Position numbers and translations under genes: made by a program. From assembly GCA_025356395.1 (NCBI GenBank), contig JANXTA010000114.1:42033-106032 (forward strand): a stretch of 64,000 nt of DNA, given 5' to 3'. The DNA is from Betaproteobacteria bacterium (GTDB lineage: Bacteria > Pseudomonadota > Gammaproteobacteria > Burkholderiales > Burkholderiaceae_D). Below, piece by piece: positions 51,718 to 64,000 of this stretch. Within the stretch, counting starts at the first letter, position 1. Each line of letters starts with the position of its first letter. A model generated the notes under the pieces. It searched no databases, was not told the DNA's origin, and was given only the letters and a program-made list of their open reading frames with translations.

Positions 51718-52586
51718 CGTTCGGCCTGTGGGGCGCTTGACCGATCTTCGCCGCCGATCTTCTGAGGAAAGCCAGGCGTCAGCGAGACCACTTTCACGTC
51801 GTGCGCGACGCCACGCGCTCGCATGAAGTCGACGATCGACTCGACCGTCACGACATCGATCTGGCCGGCCATGCGGCGGTCGAAAGGATGATCGTCGAAG
51901 GCGACGTTGGCCTCGAAGAGGCGGGCGCCCAGACGCGTCATGCTCGAGATCTCGAGCGTGGTGGGTCGATAGCCGCTCAGGCGCAGCCAGTCCTGCGCCA
52001 CTGCACGATCGCCGATCACGAAGTCCTACGACAGCGCGCGCGCCAGCAGCTCGAGCACCCACTGGTTCGAGTTCTGATCGTCGGTGGAGAACGGGTAGGC
52101 GACCACGTTGTAGTGGCTGTCGTGCATCGTCTGCGGCAGCGCGCCACCGAGCATCGCGACGAGGCGGTGTTGCGTCTCGATGTCGGGGATCATGATCATC
52201 GCCTCGTAGCGAAAGGGATCGTCGAGGAAGAAGTTGCCGAGGCCTTGCGCATAGAGCGACGACGTGGCGGTCCCGCAGCCGTTGAGTTCGTGGACCACCG
52301 TCCAGCGGCCGTCGGGATGGTCGCGCCGCACGAAGCCCACGTGCGAATAGCGCAGCCGGTACTGGGTCAGATCCTGGCCCGCCCGCGCGATCAGCGCGAC
52401 CTCCGCACCGCTCGCTTCGAGCAGGTCGAAGCTGGGCTTGCCGAGCTCGAGTCCCTTCGAGACCGACGTCGCGGTCGGTATCCAGGGATCGCAGGTACGG
52501 CCGGCGAGCGCCGGCTCCATGACGCCGCACAGGAAAGGGATGGCGACCAGGAAAGCGTGAAGGTGTCGACGCAGAGCGTTCATCAT
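51714..52586 (-). pseudogene. DUF2145-type secreted protein interrupted by in-frame TAG (52026-52028)
   Basis: Signal peptide; HVGFVRRDHPDGRWTVVHELNGCGTATSSLYAQGLGNFFLDDPFRYEAMIMIPD...YPFSTDDQNSNQWVLELLARALS*DFVIGDRAVAQDWLRLSGYRPTTLEISSMTRLGARLF continuing in the same frame. Confidence 0.8.
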
Positions 52587-52595
52587 CGTCCCCGA

Positions 52596-53036
52596 TCAGC
52601 GCAGGCTGGCCAGCGGACGCTGATGGACCAGCGCGCGACCCACCTCGTTGGGCACGAAGGCAATGACGCGACCCGCGCTCATCAGGACGCAGCCAGTGCT
52701 GACCGCGATGATCTCCACCACTGACCCCACGACCAGGCTGGCACCGCCGGCGACGCTTACCGTCGCCGATGCCACGTCGGACGCGCCCTTCAGCACCACG
52801 ATCGTGCTCGCGCCCACCACCTCGACACTGGCGACCACCGCGGTGCCGGCTAGCCCGAGCACCACCAGGCTACCGCCGACCAGCACGCTGCCGGCGACCT
52901 CGACGCTGCCGACCGATGCCCCGGACGCGGCAGCCGACGCAGCCGAAGGATCGCGTGCCATCGCGGTGGACTGGAATGCGATGGCCAGCGCGGCGGCACA
53001 CGCGAGTTCGTTGCAAATACGGATGGATCGATTCAT
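52596..53036 (-). CDS. secreted hydrophobic Ala/Val/Ser/Gly-rich protein, associated with DUF2145 gene
   Basis: Signal peptide MNRSIRICNELACAAALAIAFQSTAMA; low-complexity hydrophobic repeats; immediately upstream of the DUF2145 gene. Confidence 0.65.
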   Translation of the reverse strand: MNRSIRICNELACAAALAIAFQSTAMARDPSAASAAASGASVGSVEVAGSVLVGGSLVVLGLAGTAVVASVEVVGASTIVVLKGASDVASATVSVAGGASLVVGSVVEIIAVSTGCVLMSAGRVIAFVPNEVGRALVHQRPLASLR

Positions 53037-53175
53037 GGTCTTCTCTCGTCAGGCGCGTCGACGACGAGTCACGATAGGTTGACGATGCGCTGCGCAAGCC
53101 GCGAGACTTCCGTCGACCGATGCTACCCACGAGACTACCGGTATCATCAGGCGATCCTTCCCGAACGGAGTCGAG

Positions 53176-53946
53176 TTGGCCCAGAGCGCGCTGCTGGTCG
53201 AACGCCTGAAGCAGGAGTTGAAGGCCCGCGGCATCACCTACGCGCAGCTGAGTACGGCGATCGGCCTGTCCGAGGCGAGCGTCAAGCGCATGTTCTCGAA
53301 GCGCGACCTGACGCTGGTCCGGCTCGATGCGATCTGCGCCGTGGCGCAGATCGAGCTGACCGATCTGACACGCGGCATCGACCCCGAGGATCGCCTGCTG
53401 GGTGAGCTGACCGAGAGGCAGGAAGCCACGCTGGTGGCGGATCCGATGCTGTTCCTCGCCGCCACCTGCGCGCTCAACCTGTCGAGTTTCGAACATATCC
53501 TGGAGACTTATACGATCGCCGACGCGCAACTGGCAAAGGCCTTCGTCAAGCTCGACCGTATCGGCTTCCTGAAGCTGTTGCCGAACAACCGCTATCGCCT
53601 CCTGGTCTCGCGCACCTTCCGCTGGTTGCCCAACGGTCCGATCCAGCGCTACTTCCGGCAGAACGCCAACGCGTACTTCGACAGCGCGTTCGACGATCCC
53701 GACGAGTTCATGGTGCTGCTCAACGCGCGCCTGTCGAAGGCGCATTCGGCCGCGCTGATCGACCGGCTCAAGCGGCTCTCGAAGGACATCTCGGAGCAGC
53801 ACATCGACGATGCCCGGCTGCCGCCCGCGCAGCGACGCTCGATGAGCCTGTTGCTCGCGGTGCGGCCGTGGCAGCTCGATTTCATGCTGAGCATGGAGCG
53901 CAAGCCGGCGGTTCCCGGCGCTCGCAAGGTCCGCATGCCACGCTGA
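53176..53946 (+). CDS. XRE/HTH family transcriptional regulator
   Basis: TTG start; LKQELKARGITYAQLSTAIGLSEASVKRMFSKRDLTLVRLDAICAVAQIELTDL helix-turn-helix; divergent from DUF2145 locus. Confidence 0.88.
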   Translation: MAQSALLVERLKQELKARGITYAQLSTAIGLSEASVKRMFSKRDLTLVRLDAICAVAQIELTDLTRGIDPEDRLLGELTERQEATLVADPMLFLAATCALNLSSFEHILETYTIADAQLAKAFVKLDRIGFLKLLPNNRYRLLVSRTFRWLPNGPIQRYFRQNANAYFDSAFDDPDEFMVLLNARLSKAHSAALIDRLKRLSKDISEQHIDDARLPPAQRRSMSLLLAVRPWQLDFMLSMERKPAVPGARKVRMPR

Positions 53947-53952
53947 CCGGTG

Positions 53953-54578
53953 TCAATGGCTGTGGACCATCGCCTGCATCGGGACGTCGCGACGCGCGAA
54001 GCCGGTCGGCAGCACGATGATGCGGGTCGCGCCGAGCCGAATCGCCGTCGAAATCGGCGTGTCGTTGGCGACGCCGCCATCGACCAGCAGGTGACCCTCG
54101 ATGTCCAGCGGCGGGAACAAACCTGGGATGGCGGCGCTGGCGGGCACGGCATCGACCGCCGGCCCACGCGACAGCAGCACCTCGTTGCCGAAGACCAGGT
54201 CGGAGGCGACGACGTGCAGCGGGAGCGCGGCGTCCTCGATGCCCGCATGCCGATGTGTCGTTCGAGCAGGCCGCGCAAACCTTCGTGACTGCACAGATGA
54301 TCGCGGCCGGCGAGCGCACCGAACAGGTTCGCGAAGCTGAACGGAAACACGTCACTGCGTTTCAAGCCGCACCAGATCTCGCGCAGTCTGACGATGCCTT
54401 CAGCAGTGGGATCGAAGGCGAAGAACGCGCTGTTGATGGCCCCGGCCGAAGCGCCGACGACGAGGTCGGCGCGCTCACCCGCCTCGACCAGCGCCTGCAG
54501 CATCCCGACCTCCACCGCGCAGAGGCTGCCGCCGCCCGCCATGACGACGGCGGTCTTTCCTGACGCTTCAACTTGCAC
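53953..54578 (-). pseudogene. patatin-like phospholipase, frameshifted near 54240-54250 and apparently C-terminally truncated
   Basis: MAGGGSLCAVEVGMLQALVEAG...GASAGAINSAFFAFDPT in one frame; LPLHVVASDLVFGNEVLLSRGPAVDAVPASAAIPGLFPPLDIEGHLLVDGGVANDTPIS in another; stops at MVHSH next to the XRE gene. Confidence 0.75.
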
Positions 54579-54642
54579 GCGACCGGCCCGTGATCCACAG
54601 GCATGTGGTCGGGAGCCTCGCCGATCGCTGACAGCGATGCGC

Positions 54643-55281
54643 CTAGCGCGGTCGATGCAGGCGAAAGAGCTGGCTCGGCCCGATCTCGAAATAGTCGGCC
54701 GGTCCGCCGCCACGCAGCACGTGGCCGGCGCCCGCCGTGTCGTAGGTGCCGTCGCTGAGCGACGACTTCGCGATGTGGACCGCGACGACTTCACCCAGTG
54801 TCAGCCAGCTGTCGACGCTCGCGCCCGCGGCCGTCCGCAATTGGCGGACCTCGATCAGTCTGCATTCGAAAGACACCGGGCTCTCAGCGACGCGCGGGAC
54901 ATCGACGACCGTCGATGCGATCGGCGTCAGGCCCGCGAGCTCGAACTCATTCACTTCGGCCGGGACCATCGCGCACGTCGCGTTCATCTTCTCGACCAGT
55001 TCGCGGTTCGTGAGATTCCACACGAACTCGCCGGTCGCCTCGATGTTCCGCACCGTGTCCTTGTAGCCGATGCTCGAGAAGCCGACGATCGGCGGCGTGT
55101 AGTTGAACGCGTTGAAGAAGCTGTAGGGCGCGAGGTTGAGGGTGCCGTCCGCCGCCTTCGTCGAGATCCAGCCGATCGGCCGGGGACCGACGATTGCATT
55201 GAAGGGATCGTGCGGCAGGCGGTGGCCGTCGCGCGGTTCGTAGAAGTGGAAGTCGTGGGCCATGTGCGGTTGCGGGTTCAT
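54643..55281 (-). CDS. flavin reductase family protein (FMN-binding split barrel)
   Basis: FNAIVGPRPIGWISTKAADGTLNLAPYSFFNAFNYTPPIVGFSS. Confidence 0.92.
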   Translation of the reverse strand: MNPQPHMAHDFHFYEPRDGHRLPHDPFNAIVGPRPIGWISTKAADGTLNLAPYSFFNAFNYTPPIVGFSSIGYKDTVRNIEATGEFVWNLTNRELVEKMNATCAMVPAEVNEFELAGLTPIASTVVDVPRVAESPVSFECRLIEVRQLRTAAGASVDSWLTLGEVVAVHIAKSSLSDGTYDTAGAGHVLRGGGPADYFEIGPSQLFRLHRPR

Positions 55282-56342
55282 CAGCGGACGGCGGTGCGGT
55301 CGAACTGCGCATTCTCGATCAGGCCGATCCGATTGCCGAACGGATCACGGACGGCGCCGACCCGGATGCCCTCGCCCACCTCGGTGACCGGATCGAGCGC
55401 GTGCGCCCCGATGCGGATCAGATGCTCCCAGGTCCTGGCGATGCTGGTGACGCCCCACAGGGGCTGCGGGCCCGTGACCGACGGCTGGCCATCGGGGATC
55501 AGTCCAAGCTCGAAACCACCGACCTTGAAGCCCACGTAGAACGGCTGGTCGAAATAAGGCTCGACCTCAAACGCCAGCGCATACCAGCGCTTGGCCTCGG
55601 CCAGGTCATCGACGGGATAGATGGCGGTACGCAGACCCAGGAACATCGGTGACCTCGCTGTGTGTCCAGAAATCGCTCGCCGAACGGGCGGCGGCGATAG
55701 CGCGGTGGGATCCGCCGCCTGCGGCACGTCGTCCGCCCTGGCGAACGCCGCGAAGTAGCCATCCATCTCCTGGTGCACGCGCAACGCCGCGTACGCATCG
55801 TTGGCCGCGTACAGCAACTGCTTGTCGTCGAGGTGGGGCAGCGCCCAGTTCGACGTCGTCTGACGCTTCGACTTCAGGAAGCGCCGATCGAAGAGCAGCG
55901 CGATCGCGGCTCGCACGCCGGTGGAGCTTCGGAAGCCCTCCCTGCGAAAGACATCGTTCAGGTCGACCACGGCGCGCAGCTCTACGCCGAAGCGCCCGCG
56001 GATGTGCTTGAGATCCGAGCTCAAGCCGAAGCCCACCTTTCGCACGTCGTCGGACTGGAGGATATCGAGCAGGAACGGCAACCCCTCAGCGCGCTGGACC
56101 TGGAAGATGAAAGCCTCGGTCGGCGTCGCGAACTGCGCGATGTGCGGACCGTCGCTGACCTCGCCGACCTTGAACGTCGGCTTCGACTCGGTATCGAAGC
56201 CGACCACGCCGGCCGCCTTGATCACCGCGCCGGCAGCCGCGAACTGCTCGACCGTTGCGGGCACGCGAACTCGATCGATCGTCAGACCCTCGAAAGGCAA
56301 CAGCGTCGCGATCTCGTCCTTCGACGGGGCAAGCCTCCTCAT
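55281..56342 (-). CDS. fused 3'-5' exonuclease (RNase D-like) - VOC/glyoxalase domain ORF
   Basis: 353 aa continuous frame: VVGFDTESKPTFKVGEVSDGPHIAQFAT...SNWALPHLDDKQLLYAANDAYAALRVH then linker then MFLGLRTAIYPVDDLAEAKRWYALAFEVEPYFDQPFYVGFKVGGFELGLIPDG; internal ATG at 55646 could start the VOC protein separately. Confidence 0.8.
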   Translation of the reverse strand: MRRLAPSKDEIATLLPFEGLTIDRVRVPATVEQFAAAGAVIKAAGVVGFDTESKPTFKVGEVSDGPHIAQFATPTEAFIFQVQRAEGLPFLLDILQSDDVRKVGFGLSSDLKHIRGRFGVELRAVVDLNDVFRREGFRSSTGVRAAIALLFDRRFLKSKRQTTSNWALPHLDDKQLLYAANDAYAALRVHQEMDGYFAAFARADDVPQAADPTALSPPPVRRAISGHTARSPMFLGLRTAIYPVDDLAEAKRWYALAFEVEPYFDQPFYVGFKVGGFELGLIPDGQPSVTGPQPLWGVTSIARTWEHLIRIGAHALDPVTEVGEGIRVGAVRDPFGNRIGLIENAQFDRTAVR

Positions 56343-56364
56343 CGAGCGCAGCCGCGGCCGGCCA

Positions 56365-58218
56365 TCAGGACTTGGGCGCGCGACGCGCCTGGATGGCTTC
56401 GATCTCGTCCATGATCCGGTCCATCCGCGCGACGATCGACCGGTACGGCGCCGGTGACGCAAGGTCAACGCCGGCCTTCCTGACGAGGTCGTAGGCATAG
56501 TCGGAGCCGCCCGACTTCAGCAGGTCAAGGTAACGCTCGCGGGCACCCGGCTCTTTGTTCAACACGCTGTCGGCGAACAGCGAACCGGCCGCGATCGACG
56601 TCGCGTACTGGAACACGTAGAACGCGTTGTAGAAGTGCGGGATGTAGGCCCACTCCATGGCGTCGACGTCATCGATCTTGACGACCCCTTCCGCGTCACC
56701 GTGATATCGCCGCAGGATGTCGCCGTAGATCTTGGTCAGCGCCGCGCCGCTGACGGCCTCACCCTGGTCGACCTTGGCATGCACGACGCGCTCGAACTCC
56801 GCGAACATGGCCTGGCGGAAGAAGGTGCCGCGCAGGTTCTCCAGGGCGGAACCAAGATACAGCAGCCGCTCGTCGTCGCTCTTGGCGATCGACAGCATGT
56901 GTTGCAGCAGGAGGACTTCGTTGAAGGTTGACGCAATCTCCGCGACGAAGATCGGATAGCCGGCGTTGGTGAACGGCTGCGCCTTGTTGGCCAGGACCGA
57001 GTGCATCGCATGGCCCCACTCGTGCGCAACGGTGGTGACCGATTCGTAGTCGTCGTTAAAGTTCAGCAGCACGTACGGATGCACGTCGTAGGCCGAGCCG
57101 GCCATGTGCGCGCCGGACAGCTTGCGCGGTCGCGGATACGCATCCATCCAGCGGTTATCGAAGCCCCGCTTCATGCCCGCGACGTAGTCCGTTCCGAGCG
57201 GCGCCACGGCTTCGAGCGTGAGGCGCTTCGCGTCGTCGAGGCTGTAGCGTCGGTCCCCGCTCACGAGTGGCGGATAGATGTCGTAGTAGTGCATGTCGGT
57301 CACGCCAAGCAGCTTCGCGCGCAGGCGGAAGTAGCGATGCAGCGTCGGAAGATGGGTGTTGACCTCGCTGATCAGCGTGTCGTACACGGCCACCGGCACG
57401 GCATTGCGATCTATCGCCCGCGAGAGTACGTCCGGATAGCGATGGACCTTCGCCGCGACCGAGTCAACCTTGAGCTGGCCGTACAAGGTCGAGCCGAAGG
57501 TGCGCTCGTACTGCTTGAACGCGCCGAAGAACGCGTCCATGACGACCTTGCGATCGGCACGGTTCTGCACGCCGCGGTACCTGGTGTAGGCGGACTGGTC
57601 GAGCACGACCGAGCTGCCGTCTGCGAGCTTGATGGTGGGCCACGGCAGGTCTGCCGTCGACAACGTGGTGTAGGTCGACGACGCGATGTCGTTGCTCAGG
57701 CCAAACTGCGCGATCAGGTCTTCGCTTTGCGCGTCCAGCGTGTGCGGCGCGCCGCGCAGGATGTCGTCGACGTCGTGGCGGTAGATCGCGAGCGTCTTGT
57801 CCTGCGCGAGGAAGCGGTCCATCTTCTGCTTGCCGATGGCAAGGATCTCGGGCCGCACGAAAGACTGGGCCTGGCCGTAGCCCGCACGCAGCACGCGGAA
57901 GCGCTGGTCGAGCTCGGTGCCGGTCGTCTCGCCGGTGTCCTGGTTGTGTTGCTCCGATGCGTAGACACCGAGCCGCTGAAAGCGCTTCTGCGTATCGTCG
58001 AGGAGTTGCATGCAGGTCTTGAAGCGCTGCGCGGACCGGCCGAGCTGCCCCTTGCAACCGGCAACGTCCTTCAGCTGCGCCTGCGCACGAGCGGCATCGG
58101 CATCCCAGTCGGCACGGGTCGCGTAGAGATCTTCCAGATTCCAGCGGTCCTGCGAGGGTTCGGCGTGGACGGCCAGGGCGAAGGTGGCGGCGACGGCGGC
58201 CAGGAGACGGATGGGCAT
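56365..58218 (-). CDS. M3 family oligoendopeptidase (PepF-like), secreted
   Basis: 617 aa; signal peptide; zinc motif VAHEWGHAMHS, DRWNLEDLYATRADWDADAA. Confidence 0.95.
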   Translation of the reverse strand: MPIRLLAAVAATFALAVHAEPSQDRWNLEDLYATRADWDADAARAQAQLKDVAGCKGQLGRSAQRFKTCMQLLDDTQKRFQRLGVYASEQHNQDTGETTGTELDQRFRVLRAGYGQAQSFVRPEILAIGKQKMDRFLAQDKTLAIYRHDVDDILRGAPHTLDAQSEDLIAQFGLSNDIASSTYTTLSTADLPWPTIKLADGSSVVLDQSAYTRYRGVQNRADRKVVMDAFFGAFKQYERTFGSTLYGQLKVDSVAAKVHRYPDVLSRAIDRNAVPVAVYDTLISEVNTHLPTLHRYFRLRAKLLGVTDMHYYDIYPPLVSGDRRYSLDDAKRLTLEAVAPLGTDYVAGMKRGFDNRWMDAYPRPRKLSGAHMAGSAYDVHPYVLLNFNDDYESVTTVAHEWGHAMHSVLANKAQPFTNAGYPIFVAEIASTFNEVLLLQHMLSIAKSDDERLLYLGSALENLRGTFFRQAMFAEFERVVHAKVDQGEAVSGAALTKIYGDILRRYHGDAEGVVKIDDVDAMEWAYIPHFYNAFYVFQYATSIAAGSLFADSVLNKEPGARERYLDLLKSGGSDYAYDLVRKAGVDLASPAPYRSIVARMDRIMDEIEAIQARRAPKS

Positions 58219-58260
58219 GCGGAAGAACCTCGGGCGGTGTGGGGGCGACGGCGCGAGAGT

Positions 58261-61920
<3,660 letters not shown>

Positions 61921-61928
61921 TGTGGCCT

Positions 61929-62546
61929 TCAGAGGGAGGTCGCCGCGCGCGCAGCCTGGTCGTAGAGGCCGGAGAGCCAGCGCAACACGCGGGCGGTCTC
62001 GTGGACCGTATCACCGTCGCCGTGACTGCGCGACAGCACGGCAACCAGGCAACGCTCCCGAATCTCGCGATAGCGATCGATGAACGCCTTGCCCTGGTCG
62101 TTGGTGCGGTAGAGCACCTCCTTACCCTGCTTCGTCGTCTCGACGATCTCGGCCGCGAGCAGCTTCTTGAGCGAGTAGTTGACGACGTGCAGGTCCTCGA
62201 CGTTGAGCGTGAAGGCAATGTCGGCGAGGCGCTTGTCGCGCGCCCGGTGATGGACGTGATGCAGGACCAGCACGTCCATCGGCGCGAGTCCGGGCATGCC
62301 GGCGGCCGCCATGCAACGGGCGATCCAGCGGTTGAACGAGTTGTTGACGACGATCAGGCCGAACTCGAACTCAGACAGCTCGGGCATCCCGGAGATCGCG
62401 AGATGCGACGACGACACGACCACGCCATGCCGCTTCGCCTGGGGGCCGACATGCAACGCGGGAGCATCCCTGCGCAATGCCACGACCTTCGACGATCGGG
62501 GGCGTTCGTTCACCGTCTTCGCAGGTGATCGCTTCTGCTTTTCCAT
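61929..62546 (-). CDS. MarR-like winged-helix regulator
   Basis: [63 protein letters not shown]. Confidence 0.85.
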   Translation of the reverse strand: MEKQKRSPAKTVNERPRSSKVVALRRDAPALHVGPQAKRHGVVVSSSHLAISGMPELSEFEFGLIVVNNSFNRWIARCMAAAGMPGLAPMDVLVLHHVHHRARDKRLADIAFTLNVEDLHVVNYSLKKLLAAEIVETTKQGKEVLYRTNDQGKAFIDRYREIRERCLVAVLSRSHGDGDTVHETARVLRWLSGLYDQAARAATSL

Positions 62547-62770
62547 GGGTCTTGGGTCTCCTGCATTGACTCGGTTCGGCACTGAGGCAGATAGAGTCCT
62601 TGCTGCCGCCCGAGTTATTACTTAGTATTCTTTTGCTGATAATTCATCGATACTTTATTGACGATATGTCGACGTTGCAAGCGAAACATCGTGAGCCTTG
62701 CGACGCGAATCACCTCACTGCCGTTCCGGTACCAACCGGCTTGCCCGACTTCCGTTCAGGAGAACTGCTG

Positions 62771-63910
62771 ATGAAATCCCTTCGATGGCTGGCCGCTCCG
62801 GCCACGACCTTTGCACTGGCCCTGTCGTTGATGACCGTGGCGCAGGCCCAGCAGGAAATCAGGATCGGCGTGATCTATCCGCTGACCGGTGCGGCCGCGT
62901 CGACGGGCGCCGAGATGAAGAGCGCGCTGGAGTTCGCCGCCGACATCATCAACAACGGCTCGAAGGAAACACCTGACCTGCCGTTCGCCGGTGGCGGCGC
63001 GCTGACGGGTCTCAAAGGCGCGAAGATCAAGCTGGTGTTCGCCGACCATCAGGGCAGCCCGCAGGTCGGCGCCACCGAAGCGGAGCGCCTGATCAACGAG
63101 GAGAAGGTCGTCGCGCTGCTCGGCGCCTACAACAGCAACGTGACCGCGACCGCGAGCCAGGTGGCCGAGCGCAGCGGTATCCCGTTCCTCAATGCCGAAT
63201 CGTCGTCGGCCTCGCTGACACAGCGCGGCTTCAAGTGGTTCTTCCGCACCACGCCGCACGACGACCTCTTCGTGCGCAACTTCTTCGAGTTCTTCGCGGA
63301 CCTCGAAGCGAAGAAGAAGATCGCGCCGAAGAGCCTGGCGATCATGAACGAGAACACCTTGTTCGGTAACGAGACCACCAAGCTGGAGACCAAGCTGGCC
63401 GCCGAGAAGGGCTTCAAGATCACGTCGACCGTGACCTATCCGGCGAAGAGCACGCAGCTGACGTCCGAAGTGCAGACCCTGAAGGGCGGCTCGCCGCAGG
63501 TCGTGCTGCAGTCGTCGTACCTCGGCGACGCGATCCTGTCGATGAAGACCTACAAGGAACTGGGCTTCAACCCGGACATGATCCTCGCCAACGACGCCGG
63601 CTTCGCGGACACCGAGTTTGTCAAGACGCTCGGCAAGGACGCCGACTATATTATCTCGCGCGAGGTCTGGTCTCTCGATCTGGCGAGCCGCAATCCGCTG
63701 ATCAAGGAAGCCAACGACGCCTTCTTCAAGCGCTACAAGATCAACTTCACCGGCAACTCGGCACGGACCTTCACGGGCCTGATGGTGCTGGCCGACGCGA
63801 TCAACCGCGCCGGCGCGACCACGCCCGAGGCGATACAGAAGGCGTTGATCCTTGGAAACCAGGGCCCACGAGAAGGCAGAATCCATCTCGGCAAGAAGTG
63901 TTCCGCATGA
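62771..63910 (+). CDS. branched-chain amino acid-type ABC transporter substrate-binding protein (LivK-like), abnormal C-terminus
   Basis: Signal peptide; EIRIGVIYPLTGAAASTGAEMKSALEFAADIINNG...; family-like sequence ends near TTPEAIQKAL, then unrelated ILGNQGPREGRIHLGKKCSA. Confidence 0.88.
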   Translation: MKSLRWLAAPATTFALALSLMTVAQAQQEIRIGVIYPLTGAAASTGAEMKSALEFAADIINNGSKETPDLPFAGGGALTGLKGAKIKLVFADHQGSPQVGATEAERLINEEKVVALLGAYNSNVTATASQVAERSGIPFLNAESSSASLTQRGFKWFFRTTPHDDLFVRNFFEFFADLEAKKKIAPKSLAIMNENTLFGNETTKLETKLAAEKGFKITSTVTYPAKSTQLTSEVQTLKGGSPQVVLQSSYLGDAILSMKTYKELGFNPDMILANDAGFADTEFVKTLGKDADYIISREVWSLDLASRNPLIKEANDAFFKRYKINFTGNSARTFTGLMVLADAINRAGATTPEAIQKALILGNQGPREGRIHLGKKCSA

Positions 63911-64000
63911 GCCGGGCTGCGTTCCCCACTTTAAAAACGTTTCGGCCACTGCCTCGGCGTGCCGGCGGCGATATTCGACTCCGGGCGGCGCCGCGGCGGC

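Noticed and set aside
11461-52586. Genetic code reassignment to explain the in-frame stops
   Set aside because: All three stop codons occur internally while many intact genes terminate with each of them, so no single reassignment fits

Overview
High-GC proteobacterial chromosomal window. It looks betaproteobacterial/Burkholderiales-like, inferred only from gene content and synteny such as msrB-yciB-bolA-PPIase, aceK and liv transporters. About 57 coding loci are supported; most look like ordinary metabolism. Main blocks: cyanate-type ABC transporter plus cyanase (1-2.6 kb); hydrolase/SDR/GST/oxidoreductase/thioesterase cluster (3.1-9.1 kb); eutBC (9.2-11.3 kb); cytochrome c plus PQQ dehydrogenase (13.3-15.7 kb); acyl-CoA metabolism with fadAB-like genes, a liv ABC operon and an acyl-CoA ligase (15.9-31.4 kb); three tandem Sel1-like secreted proteins (18.6-20.7 kb); selO, msrB, yciB, bolA, PPIase, aceK (31.6-37.5 kb); LysR/pirin/flavodoxin, b561/YceI (38.3-42.5 kb); purL (47-51 kb); DUF2145-type locus (51.1-53.9 kb); exonuclease-VOC fusion ORF, M3 peptidase, oxoprolinase/hydantoinase, MarR and a second LivK-like gene (55.3-63.9 kb). 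No rRNA, tRNA, CRISPR, phage or intact transposon was seen. The most unusual signal is a set of genes interrupted by in-frame stop codons while the reading frame and homology continue unbroken: a diguanylate cyclase carrying TAG, TGA and TAA, a cytochrome b561, a DUF2145 protein and a secreted protein. Other items: an exonuclease-VOC fused ORF, a Walker-A Lys-to-Arg LivF, a lanthanide-type Asp-x-Asp in a PQQ dehydrogenase, a shared palindromic operator upstream of two acyl-CoA genes, and an inverted pair of intergenic repeats flanking livFGMH. I found no clear-cut novel defence or mobile system. All family calls are by eye from translated motifs; no database search was run.
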